Shown here one piece after another: positions 1 to 7,773 of a DNA stretch of 64,000 nt. The position numbers were made by a program, and so were the translations under genes. The first letter of the stretch is position 1, and each line of letters opens with the position of its first letter. The notes beneath the pieces are model-generated. The model made no database searches. It had not been told where the DNA came from and was given only the letters and a program-made list of their open reading frames with translations. The stretch is from Lustribacter sp965277075 (GTDB taxonomy: Bacteria > Vulcanimicrobiota > Vulcanimicrobiia > Vulcanimicrobiales > Vulcanimicrobiaceae): contig OZ255707.1 of assembly GCA_965277075.1 (NCBI GenBank), positions 2,232,001 through 2,296,000 on the forward strand, given 5' to 3'.

Positions 1-750
1 ACGGATGATGCGGAGTGGGACCAAAAGGAGATGCCGTTCACGGAGCACCTGCGGGAGCTGCGTCAACGTCTGATCGTTTGCGTCTCGACGGTGCTCGCGA
101 TCGCCGTGCTCGCGCTGTGGCCGGCGCAACAACTGATCCCGCTGATCACGAAGACGTACTTCCACGGCATGCGGCTCAACGCGTTCGGTCCGGCCGACGC
201 CGTGTGGGCGATCTTCAAATTTGCGATTTACATCGCGGTCATCATCGGGCTGCCGGTCATCCTCTATCAGGTCTGGATGTTTGTCGTGCCGGCCATCCAT
301 CCGAAGACGCGCAAAGCGGTCTACCTCTACATCTCGCCTTCGATTTTTCTCGCTGCCGGGGGCATTGCGTTCGCACATTTTCTCGTCTTGCCGCGCGTCG
401 TCGGTGCGCTCTTGCAGATCACGAATAGTATCGCCGAGCCCGTCTTCGGCATCGAATCGACGATCAATCTCGTATTGCTGCTGTTTCTCGCGTTCGCGCT
501 GATCTTTCAGACGCCGGTTATCATGATACTGCTTGCGCGCATCGGCTTGATCAACTCGTCGTTTTTACGCACGAACCGCAAATACATCGGCTTCGGAATT
601 ATGGTCGTCGGCGCCGTGCTTGCGCCGGACGGCAGTCCGCTCACGATGATGTTGCTCGCTTCACCGATGTACGTGCTCTTCGAGAGCTCGATTTGGATCA
701 TCGTTCTGCTCGAGAAGTCGTGGAAACGCGACGCGCTGCCGAGTCCCTAA
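1..750 (+). CDS. tatC: Sec-independent (twin-arginine) translocase subunit TatC, 5' end outside window
   Basis: TatC is the polytopic inner-membrane receptor of the Tat pathway, which exports folded, often cofactor-bearing proteins. The frame is open to the first base of the window. An ATG at 31 is possible, but the AGGAG in front of it touches the start codon, so the true start probably lies upstream. The signature N-terminus MPFTEHLRELRQRL is clear. About six hydrophobic helices follow, and the protein ends 239 residues after the ATG, which is normal for TatC. The stop is 1 base before resB, so it heads a cytochrome-assembly cluster. The Rieske protein at 7123 carries a twin-arginine motif and is a likely client. 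Confidence 0.93.
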   Translation, partial: TDDAEWDQKEMPFTEHLRELRQRLIVCVSTVLAIAVLALWPAQQLIPLITKTYFHGMRLNAFGPADAVWAIFKFAIYIAVIIGLPVILYQVWMFVVPAIHPKTRKAVYLYISPSIFLAAGGIAFAHFLVLPRVVGALLQITNSIAEPVFGIESTINLVLLLFLAFALIFQTPVIMILLARIGLINSSFLRTNRKYIGFGIMVVGAVLAPDGSPLTMMLLASPMYVLFESSIWIIVLLEKSWKRDALPSP

Positions 751-751
751 C

Positions 752-2164
752 ATGGCCGCCGAAACTCGACGCGCAGCGTTCGCGCCGCTCAAGCCGCTCG
801 TCGACGAATTCCTGACGCTCTTTGCGAACATCGGTTTCGCGGTTTCGCTCTTCGCGGTCTGGGCGGTTTTCACGCTCATCGGCGTCGTCGTCGACCAGAA
901 CAAAGGCAACGACTTTTACTGGCAAAACTACACGCCGGCGCTGGCGCGTATCGTGCTGCGCCTGCACCTGGATAACATCTACCATTCACCGGCATACATC
1001 GCGATCATCGGCCTCATTCTCGTCTCGATGACCGTCGCGACGTTCAAGCGGGTGATTCCGGCCCGCTTGCCGGCGTTGCGCGCGGTGAAGATCGACAAGA
1101 TTCCGCTGCACGCGGAATTCACGGTGGACGGTGAAGAAAGCGATGTACGCGGACGGCTGGAACGGTTTTTCGCCGTCCGCGGCTGGCAGATTCGCAAGCG
1201 CGAATTCGGCGGCGACGAGTGGTCGTTCATCGACAAGCACAATTGGGCGCGGCGCGGCGTCCTCGTCGCGCACGTCGGCTTCGTGATCATCGCGGCGGGC
1301 ACGACCGTCTATTGGGCGACCGGCTACAGCGGACAATTCACCGTGCTCTCCGGAAATACGGCGACGATCGCGCAAACCGGCGCGACGGTCGCACTCAAGC
1401 AGTTCGGCTATCGTATTGACCCGGTCGTCACCAAGAGCGGCGTCGTCTACCAGCCGATCGATTATGTCTCGCACGCCGTCGTCACCGGTAAGAACGGCGT
1501 CGCGCGCGACGCGATCATCCGCGTCAACCAACCGTTCGACGTCGACGGCGTGAAGATATATCAGGCGACGTACGGCTTCGGCATCACGTTTGCGCTGACG
1601 CAAAACGGGACGCCGGTCGCCGGCATCCCGACGACGCCGCTCAAAGAAGGCGAAGGCTTTCAGATACCCGGCACGTCGCGCTTGATCGAGTACCGCTCGT
1701 TCGTCGGAACGATCGACCGCCGTACCGGCACCCCGGGACGCGATCCACGGCCCAACGATCCAGGTGTCACGATTGCGGCATTCGACGGTGACAAGCCGCT
1801 CGGCCAAGCCCTCATTCCGCTCGGGACGGCGCTCGATCTCGGCGCGGGTTATGCCCTCACGCCGCTCAAATACACGTTGTACTCCGGCTTCCAATACCGC
1901 TACGATCCCGGCATTCCGCTCGTCCTTGTGGGCGCCATCGTTTTGCTGAGCGGCTTGTGCATCTCGTTCTACTTCTTGCCCGCTCGCTTGTACGTCGTCG
2001 TCACCGGTGCCAGCCGCAGTTGGAATGTCGGGGTCGCGGCATCGACGGTCAAAGGCTACGACATTTTCGAAGATCGCTTTCGCGACATCGTTGCAGCGCT
2101 TCGACGCATCGAAGACGAACCACAATCGACGGCGGCGCCCGCGCGGGCGCTCGCGCGAACCTAG
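752..2164 (+). CDS. resB: Cytochrome c biogenesis protein ResB (Ccs1)
   Basis: ResB is half of the System II heme lyase that delivers heme to apocytochromes c on the outer face of the membrane. The 470-residue protein has three N-proximal membrane spans (about residues 27-47, 82-100 and 163-185), a large extracytoplasmic domain and a last span near 386-408. This is the standard ResB/Ccs1 plan. ATG is 1 base after tatC. The partner ccsA follows after 11 bases, so the two are probably one transcript. Identification rests on topology, the motif GVLVAHVGFVIIAAG and the neighbour. Confidence 0.92.
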   Translation: MAAETRRAAFAPLKPLVDEFLTLFANIGFAVSLFAVWAVFTLIGVVVDQNKGNDFYWQNYTPALARIVLRLHLDNIYHSPAYIAIIGLILVSMTVATFKRVIPARLPALRAVKIDKIPLHAEFTVDGEESDVRGRLERFFAVRGWQIRKREFGGDEWSFIDKHNWARRGVLVAHVGFVIIAAGTTVYWATGYSGQFTVLSGNTATIAQTGATVALKQFGYRIDPVVTKSGVVYQPIDYVSHAVVTGKNGVARDAIIRVNQPFDVDGVKIYQATYGFGITFALTQNGTPVAGIPTTPLKEGEGFQIPGTSRLIEYRSFVGTIDRRTGTPGRDPRPNDPGVTIAAFDGDKPLGQALIPLGTALDLGAGYALTPLKYTLYSGFQYRYDPGIPLVLVGAIVLLSGLCISFYFLPARLYVVVTGASRSWNVGVAASTVKGYDIFEDRFRDIVAALRRIEDEPQSTAAPARALART

Positions 2165-2175
2165 AGGACACGCCC

Positions 2176-3162
2176 GTGCTCGACCCGCTCAAAGTTGCCA
2201 TCGACCACAACCTGGTCGTCATCACGCTCACGGCCTACGTCGTCGGAACGCTCGTGCTCATCGGATACTTCCTGATGCGCAGCGCGTTTCTCAAACGGAT
2301 CGGCATCGGGCTTGCGGCCGTCGCGTGCGCCTTGCAGTTCGTCGAACTCGGGACGCGTTGGAACATGACGGGCGTGTGGCCGCTGACGAACCTCTACGGT
2401 TCGCTCTCGCTTTTCAGCGGGCTCGGCGTTTTGATCTTCATCATTTTTGCGGCACGCTACGATCTGTGGCTCGCCGGTTTCGGCGTGCTCGGGATCAGCG
2501 CGATCGCGTTCGGTTACGCGACAACGTGGAACGAGGGGTACATGCCGGCCGTTCCGGCGCTGCAATCGTACTGGATTAAAGTGCACGTTCCGCTCGTGAT
2601 CGCGTCGTACGCATCGTTCATGGTGGCGTTCGTGGTCTCGTGCATCTATCTGCTCAAACTCTACTCGGAGAAACGATTTGGAGCAGGCCCCGCGCTGCGT
2701 GCGAGCGCGGCCGGCGCCGGCGGATTCTCGGTCGCAATCGAACAGTCGGCGTTGCGTTCGATGGAAGCGACGATCACCCGCACCGAAACGCCGAACATCA
2801 CGAGCGCCGCGGCGAACGGTGATGCGTTCGCCGTGTGGCTCGCGGGATTACCGTCGCTCGCGCGACTCGATATGCTGACGTATCGCATCGTCGCCGTCGG
2901 ATTGCCGCTGCTCACGGTCGGTATCATCACGGGAGCGATGTGGGCCAACGAAGCGTGGGGTGCCTACTGGCAGTGGGATCCGAAAGAGACGGCTGCGCTC
3001 GTATCATGGATCGTCTACGCGGCATTCATGCATCTACACACGCGCAACGCTTGGCGCGGCGAGCGCACCGCCTGGGTCAGCCTCGTCGGCTTCGCGACGA
3101 TCGTCTTCTGTTATCTCGGCGTGAATATCTGGATCAGCGGCTTGCACTCCTACAAAATGTAG
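2176..3162 (+). CDS. ccsA: Cytochrome c biogenesis protein CcsA (heme exporter/lyase)
   Basis: CcsA is the heme-handling partner of ResB and carries heme across the membrane. The diagnostic tryptophan-rich heme-binding loop is present near residues 256-275 (WANEAWGAYWQWDPKETAA), with histidines after it. The start chosen is GTG 2176, because AGAGGA lies 7-8 bases upstream and it follows the resB stop closely. This gives 328 residues and about eight hydrophobic segments. The open frame extends further upstream inside resB, but that part is arginine-rich antisense-like sequence and was discarded. Confidence 0.93.
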   Translation: MLDPLKVAIDHNLVVITLTAYVVGTLVLIGYFLMRSAFLKRIGIGLAAVACALQFVELGTRWNMTGVWPLTNLYGSLSLFSGLGVLIFIIFAARYDLWLAGFGVLGISAIAFGYATTWNEGYMPAVPALQSYWIKVHVPLVIASYASFMVAFVVSCIYLLKLYSEKRFGAGPALRASAAGAGGFSVAIEQSALRSMEATITRTETPNITSAAANGDAFAVWLAGLPSLARLDMLTYRIVAVGLPLLTVGIITGAMWANEAWGAYWQWDPKETAALVSWIVYAAFMHLHTRNAWRGERTAWVSLVGFATIVFCYLGVNIWISGLHSYKM

Positions 3163-3166
3163 GTAG

Positions 3167-3206
3167 GTGTGTTCCTCGGCTCTTCTCCGCTTCGCTCCGA
3201 CTCGCT
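3167..3206. repeat. Dispersed short repeat, copy A
   Basis: About 40 bases (key core TCTCCGCTTCGCTCCGA) between ccsA and the convergent cytochrome c gene. Near-identical copies occur at 44133-44172 and 44184-44220. Read on the minus strand the core encodes SEAKRSRGTH-like peptides, but no gene uses it. It looks like a small intergenic repeat of the REP type; function unknown. Confidence 0.6.
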
Positions 3207-3726
3207 AGTCGTCGTGGGGTTGGTTCCAGATTTGGGCGGCTGCGGGCGGGAGTTTGTCCGTGCCGCGGCCGAGGAAATAGGTTATCTGCCAAATTTGCTG
3301 TTCCGTTAAGAGGCCGCCGAAGGCCGGCATCGCGGTGAAGCGGATGCCGTGCTCCAATTTCCAGTACGTCTCGCCGGGCGGGTCATCGGCGACGCCGTGA
3401 CGCTTGAATTGCGGCGCTTCGATGTAGAACCCGCGCGACGCAAGGGACGGATCACCGACGCCGCTCCCGTGGCAGCCCGAACAGCTCGCCATGTACAGCT
3501 TCGCACCTGACACGATCGTTGCGTCCGTCACCGGGCCGAACGGATACGGCGGGGGCGGCGCCTCCCGCGCAAGTGTCGCGTTAAGCGATTGACGCGCGGC
3601 CCATTTTTCGAGCGCGGGCGGCGGCACGTCGGCGCGCGCAGGAACGAAGCCGAACCACACGGCGACGAACACGACGGCGGCGATGGCGACCAGCGTCGCG
3701 ACGACGCCGGCGAAAAAACGAAGCAT
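3205..3726 (-). CDS. Membrane-anchored class I cytochrome c
   Basis: A 173-residue protein with an N-terminal membrane anchor (about residues 5-28), a proline-rich linker and one c-type heme site, CSGCH, at residues 82-86. A Met in TAMPAFGG is the probable distal ligand. It should sit on the outer face of the membrane and carry electrons, perhaps between the bc complex and an oxidase. ATG 3726 is preferred to a longer upstream frame because AAAGGA lies 6 bases before it and it directly starts the signal anchor. It overlaps the stop of the small upstream gene (TAATG), so the two are probably translated together. Confidence 0.88.
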   Translation of the reverse strand: MLRFFAGVVATLVAIAAVVFVAVWFGFVPARADVPPPALEKWAARQSLNATLAREAPPPPYPFGPVTDATIVSGAKLYMASCSGCHGSGVGDPSLASRGFYIEAPQFKRHGVADDPPGETYWKLEHGIRFTAMPAFGGLLTEQQIWQITYFLGRGTDKLPPAAAQIWNQPHDD

Positions 3727-3953
3727 TACGGATCCTTTGCCGTTCGCGGCAGTTGGGCGATGTTGGTGAGCCAAACGACGAGCGTTATGAGCAGCATCGC
3801 GATCCAAACGCGACCGAGGTGCGGACGTAACGGCGTGTAGCCGTAGAAAATTGCGACGACGACATCGAGAATGGAGATCGCGCGCGTGACGGCCCAAGTA
3901 CCGCGTGTGCGAAAGATCGAGCCGCTCAGGATCAGCGCGATGAAGCCCTCCAT
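3726..3953 (-). CDS. Small hydrophobic membrane protein of unknown function
   Basis: A 75-residue protein, not recognised as any family. It has two or three hydrophobic stretches: near the N-terminus, VTRAISILDVVVAIFYGY, and VWIAMLLITLVVWLTNIAQL. It is translationally coupled to the downstream cytochrome c and diverges from the MFS gene with only 21 bases between start codons. The context suggests an accessory to the cytochrome, but that is inference. Its hydrophobicity pattern and tight coupling support a real gene. Confidence 0.6.
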   Translation of the reverse strand: MEGFIALILSGSIFRTRGTWAVTRAISILDVVVAIFYGYTPLRPHLGRVWIAMLLITLVVWLTNIAQLPRTAKDP

Positions 3954-3974
3954 GCCGTCCGCGTCCTTCGCGCG

Positions 3975-5138
3975 ATGAACCGTCGTTTCATCGCGTACTT
4001 GTGCGCTGCCGCCGCAGCCGATTCAGGTTTCTGGGTCGCCCAAGTCGCACAAGGCTGGCTCGTCGTCAAGCTAACGAACTCGCCGCTGTGGCTCGGACTC
4101 GTCTCGGCCGCGACGCAACTCCCGTTCTTACTCTTTTCTCTTGCTGGCGGCAGTCTCGCCGATCGTTTCGACCGCCGCCGTATCATCGCGCTCAACAACC
4201 TCGTCACGGCCGCGATCGCCTGCACGACCGCGCTCCTCGTCGCGACGAACGTCGTCTCTGTTTGGTTACTCGCGCTTTTGGGTTTCGTCGCGGGGACCAG
4301 CAACGCCGTGGAGCACCCGGTCGATCGCGCGTGGGTGTACGATCTCGCCGGCGGCAAAAATATCGGTCGTGCGATCAGTCTTTCGTCGCTCGAGTGGGCC
4401 GCGGCGCGGACGGTCGGGCCGGCCGTCGGCGGCGCCGCCGTTGCGACGCTCGGCGTTGCGGCGGCCTACGGCGCATACGCGATCTTCGTCGTTCCGATCG
4501 TCGCGCTCGCGCTGCTCGTGCGCACCCAGAATTCGCACGATCCCGGCGCGGCGTCTACGCCCCGCGAACGCTCCGACGGATCGCGCGCGATCGTAATCTT
4601 CTCAGCCTTTACCGCCGCGTTTACGATCGGCATCTCACCGTACGTTGCATTGCTGCCGGAAATTGCGAGGAATACGTACGGTCAGGGCGCCGGCGGCTAC
4701 GGCGCGATGGCCGCGGCGGGCGGGGTCGGCGCGATCGCCGGCGCGACGGTCCTGTCGTGGCAGGGCGAAATCGCGCACAAGGGCCGTATCGCAAGCATCT
4801 CGGCGCTCACGGGTGCCGTGCTGCTCGTCGCGTTCGCGAACGCCCACACGTTCGCGCTCGCAATCATGCTGTTGGTCGCGATGGGTGCCGTCGACACGTT
4901 GATGTATGCCTTGGTGAACACCTACGTCCAGGAACTCGCCGGCGACGCCGAACGCGGACGGGCCAACGCAATTTTTTCGCTCGCGTTCCTCGGCGGAATT
5001 CCGGTCGGGAACGCCGCCTTCGGCGTGTTGGCAAGCCGCTTCGGCAGCCTGCCGGTGTTGGGGTGGTCGGGGGCCGTCGTGGCCGTCGTCGCGGTCGCGT
5101 TCTGGTTCGCCGCGCCGCACGTTCGCGACGCAGCGTGA
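3975..5138 (+). CDS. Major facilitator superfamily exporter, EntS/MFS_3-like
   Basis: A 387-residue, twelve-helix MFS protein of the group that includes the enterobactin exporter EntS. The conserved loop 2-3 motif GGSLADRFDRRRII is visible near residue 59, and the second half repeats the fold. The substrate cannot be read from sequence. It is divergent from the small membrane protein gene at 3953 and sits in front of selO, with 37 bases between them. The N-terminus MNRRFIAYLCAAAAADSGFW runs straight into the first helix, so the ATG at 3975 is reasonable. Confidence 0.82.
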   Translation: MNRRFIAYLCAAAAADSGFWVAQVAQGWLVVKLTNSPLWLGLVSAATQLPFLLFSLAGGSLADRFDRRRIIALNNLVTAAIACTTALLVATNVVSVWLLALLGFVAGTSNAVEHPVDRAWVYDLAGGKNIGRAISLSSLEWAAARTVGPAVGGAAVATLGVAAAYGAYAIFVVPIVALALLVRTQNSHDPGAASTPRERSDGSRAIVIFSAFTAAFTIGISPYVALLPEIARNTYGQGAGGYGAMAAAGGVGAIAGATVLSWQGEIAHKGRIASISALTGAVLLVAFANAHTFALAIMLLVAMGAVDTLMYALVNTYVQELAGDAERGRANAIFSLAFLGGIPVGNAAFGVLASRFGSLPVLGWSGAVVAVVAVAFWFAAPHVRDAA

Positions 5139-5175
5139 CGCAACGCATCGTCACGCTCTGCGTGTTGCACGAGTG

Positions 5176-6693
5176 ATGAACGCCGTCGCTACGCCGGAGC
5201 TGACACTCGAAGACCTCCTGTTCACGAACGCGTTCGCACGCCTGCCCGACGCGTTTCGTGAAGAACGCTCACCCAGCGGCCTCGAGCATCCGCGTCTCGT
5301 CGCCGCCAGCGCGTCCGCCGCGGCGTTGCTCGACCTCGCTCCCGCCGAATTGTACCGCGATGAATTTCTGCAAGTCGCCAGCGGACGCGCGATCCTGCGC
5401 GCTATGCAGCCGGTCGCGGCGATGTACGGCGGTCACCAGTTCGGCGTATGGGCGGGACAACTCGGTGACGGCCGCGCGATCACGCTCGGCGAGGTGACGA
5501 ACCGCCGCGGGGAACCGTGGGAATTGCAGCTCAAGGGCGCCGGACAAACAATGTTCTCCCGCTTTGCGGACGGCCGTGCCGTGCTGCGTTCGACGGTTCG
5601 CGAATTTCTGGCCAGCGAAGCAATGGCGGCGCTCGGTATTCCCACGACGCGCGCGCTCGCCATGATCGCGAGCGACGAACGCGTTATCCGCGAAACGGTC
5701 GAGACCGCCGCGATCGTGACACGGCTCGCGCCCTCATTCGTGCGCTTCGGTTCGTTCGAGATCTTTGCGGCGCGCGGCGACGACGGTGCGATTCGAACCC
5801 TTGCCGATTTCGTCATCGATCGCTTTTACGCGGAGTGCGGATCGGACGCGGATCGCTACGAACGATTCTTCACAACGGTCCTCCAACGGACGGCGCGCTT
5901 GATGGCCGACTGGCAGAGCGTCGGCTTCATGCACGGCGTGATGAATACCGACAACTTTTCGATTCTCGGACTCACGCTCGACTACGGTCCGTACGGTTTC
6001 ATGGAAGGCTACGAACCCGGACATATCTGCAATCACACGGACGAGGGCGGGCGCTACGCGTACGACCGTCAGCCCGCCGTCGGTCTGTGGAACTGTTACG
6101 CGTTAGCGAACGCGCTGGCGAAACTCGTCGATCAAAAGCGACTCGAAGCAATCCTCGCGACGTACGTGCCGGTGTTCCGCGATGCATACGTCGCGCACAT
6201 GCGCGCCAAACTCGGACTCGCCCTCGTCGAAGACGGCGACGACGGACTGGCAGCCGAACTACGCGCCGCGATGGCCGCCGCACGCGCCGACTGGACGCGC
6301 ACGTTTCGCATGCTCGCGGACGTTCGCACCCCGCGCGAAGCGCGCGAACGCGACATCGTTGCGCTCGCGGACGCACACCGCGAAGCGCTGATCGTCGCGC
6401 TCGGCGCGACCGATGCGGCACGCACGTGGCTGGCGCGTTACGACGCGCGGCTCGATCGCGAAGCGCTCGGCTACGATGAACGCGCGGCGGCGATGCGCAC
6501 GGCGAACCCTCGGATCGTCTTACGCAATCATCTCGCGCAGGAGACGATCGAGGCATCGCAAGCCGGCGATGATGCGCCGGTTCGCACGCTGCTCGCCGCC
6601 TTGCAGCATCCGTACGATGACGATCCGGTCGTCGCCGCGTACGACCGTCCCGCCCCTTCGGGCAGCGAAATCATCGTCAGCTGCTCGTCCTGA
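5176..6693 (+). CDS. selO: Protein adenylyltransferase SelO (YdiU/UPF0061)
   Basis: SelO is a pseudokinase-fold enzyme that transfers AMP from ATP to protein hydroxyl groups, with a redox-stress role in bacteria. The 505-residue length and the blocks MYGGHQFGVWAGQLGDGRAI, LQLKGAGQTMFSRFADGRAV and GVMNTDNFSI (probable metal-binding Asn/Asp) match the family. The protein ends in SCSS, where vertebrate SelO carries selenocysteine; here the position is cysteine. GTG 5173 and ATG 5176 are adjacent, and the ATG is preferred. Confidence 0.93.
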   Translation: MNAVATPELTLEDLLFTNAFARLPDAFREERSPSGLEHPRLVAASASAAALLDLAPAELYRDEFLQVASGRAILRAMQPVAAMYGGHQFGVWAGQLGDGRAITLGEVTNRRGEPWELQLKGAGQTMFSRFADGRAVLRSTVREFLASEAMAALGIPTTRALAMIASDERVIRETVETAAIVTRLAPSFVRFGSFEIFAARGDDGAIRTLADFVIDRFYAECGSDADRYERFFTTVLQRTARLMADWQSVGFMHGVMNTDNFSILGLTLDYGPYGFMEGYEPGHICNHTDEGGRYAYDRQPAVGLWNCYALANALAKLVDQKRLEAILATYVPVFRDAYVAHMRAKLGLALVEDGDDGLAAELRAAMAAARADWTRTFRMLADVRTPREARERDIVALADAHREALIVALGATDAARTWLARYDARLDREALGYDERAAAMRTANPRIVLRNHLAQETIEASQAGDDAPVRTLLAALQHPYDDDPVVAAYDRPAPSGSEIIVSCSS

Positions 6694-6713
6694 GGCCGCG
6701 TCGCGAAGCGGAC

Positions 6714-6950
6714 CTACTGCTCGTAGTGCTCGACCATGTCGGCGGAGCGCTCCTTTGCGGTATCGGGATCTTGGTCGAATTCCTCGCGCGCGCGCCGCTG
6801 ACGGAGTAAGTCCCACAAACGGTCGAGCTGTACGTTGACGTCGCCGAGCCGGCGGCGCTCGTCGGCCGAGAGACCGGAGTCGCGCTCGAGCAGCTGATGC
6901 TCTTCTTGGACCAGCGCATCGATATGGGTGTGGATATCGTGGTCGTTCAC
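6714..6950 (-). CDS. DUF2630 family protein
   Basis: A 78-residue, highly charged, probably all-helical protein. The order of conserved pieces (an acidic DIHTHIDALVQEEHQL start, LDRLWDLLRQRRA in the middle, and VEHYEQ at the end) matches the DUF2630 family. The family has no established function. It is convergent with selO (20 bases between stops) and divergent from the Rieske gene. Cytosolic; no signal or membrane segment. Confidence 0.82.
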   Translation of the reverse strand: MNDHDIHTHIDALVQEEHQLLERDSGLSADERRRLGDVNVQLDRLWDLLRQRRAREEFDQDPDTAKERSADMVEHYEQ

Positions 6951-7122
6951 CCTCCGAGGATACCCGTGTGCGTCACGTGCGAACGCGCCGGTCCCGGCGT
7001 CTAACTTCGAGGCGCACCAGGAACCGATGAGCGCGGCCTACGAAAGTACGCGAGTTTGTCCGGCCACTGCGCGTACAATACGTAGTGGTTGCTGTTGCGC
7101 CAACGGACAGTCGAGGAGAAGC

Positions 7123-7752
7123 ATGGGACACGCGCAGTCATACGATGACCCGGGAACGCCCGAGGAACAAAGCCGGCGAACGTTCATGGCGAATGCCGTG
7201 CTCGCGCTCGGCGGGGTCATCGGGCTCGGTCTCGCGATCCCGCTGGTGACCTCGCTCATCCCGGGTGCCGACGCGACGAACAATGCGTGGTCGCCGCTCA
7301 CGGCCGAAGAATTTGCCGCGTTGAAAAAGGCGACGGACACGCCGATCAAGGTGACGTTCAATCTGCACACGGTCGACGGCTACCTTCCGGCGGCCGATGA
7401 AGAGCAATTCTTCTGGGCGGTCAAAGCCGACGAAGCCACGATGAAAGCGAAACGTCCCGAGTTGTTCGCTGCCGGCGGCACGTTGCCGTACCCCGTCGCG
7501 AACCTCGGCTTCACGGTCTTCAGCCCGATCTGTCCGCACTTGGGCTGCCGCTATTCATGGATCGCGGAGCAGTCGAAGTTCGCCTGTCCCTGCCATGGTT
7601 CGCAATTCACAAACTTCGGCGAGCACATTGCCGGACCGGCGCCGCGCGGCCTCGACCCGCTGCCGCTTCGCAACCAGTCCGGGAAAGCCGAAGTGACCTG
7701 GATCGAATACAAGCAGGGCACACCCGACCACATCGTCCTGCGCATCGGCTGA
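7123..7752 (+). CDS. qcrA: Ubiquinol/menaquinol-cytochrome c reductase Rieske iron-sulfur subunit
   Basis: The Rieske protein carries the high-potential [2Fe-2S] cluster of the cytochrome bc complex. Both cluster motifs are intact: C137-P-H139-L-G-C142 and C155-P-C157-H158. The N-terminus has a twin-arginine signal-anchor (SRRTFMANAV, then a hydrophobic helix), as expected for a Tat-exported Rieske protein. ATG 7123 is chosen because GAGGAGA lies 5 bases upstream; the longer in-frame extension has no family similarity. Cytochrome b follows after 21 bases. A TACAAT at 7074-7079 could be a -10 element, but no matching -35 was found. Confidence 0.95.
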   Translation: MGHAQSYDDPGTPEEQSRRTFMANAVLALGGVIGLGLAIPLVTSLIPGADATNNAWSPLTAEEFAALKKATDTPIKVTFNLHTVDGYLPAADEEQFFWAVKADEATMKAKRPELFAAGGTLPYPVANLGFTVFSPICPHLGCRYSWIAEQSKFACPCHGSQFTNFGEHIAGPAPRGLDPLPLRNQSGKAEVTWIEYKQGTPDHIVLRIG

Positions 7753-7773
7753 ACACGGAGTAACGCAGCAGTT

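Noticed and set aside
1957..2175. Longer CcsA starting inside resB
   Set aside because: The added part is arginine-rich shadow sequence; GTG 2176 has a ribosome site right after the resB stop.
7050..7080. Full promoter for the Rieske-cytochrome b operon
   Set aside because: TACAAT at 7074 is a good -10, but the nearest TTG-type box is only 12 bases away and no -35 exists at 16-18 bases.
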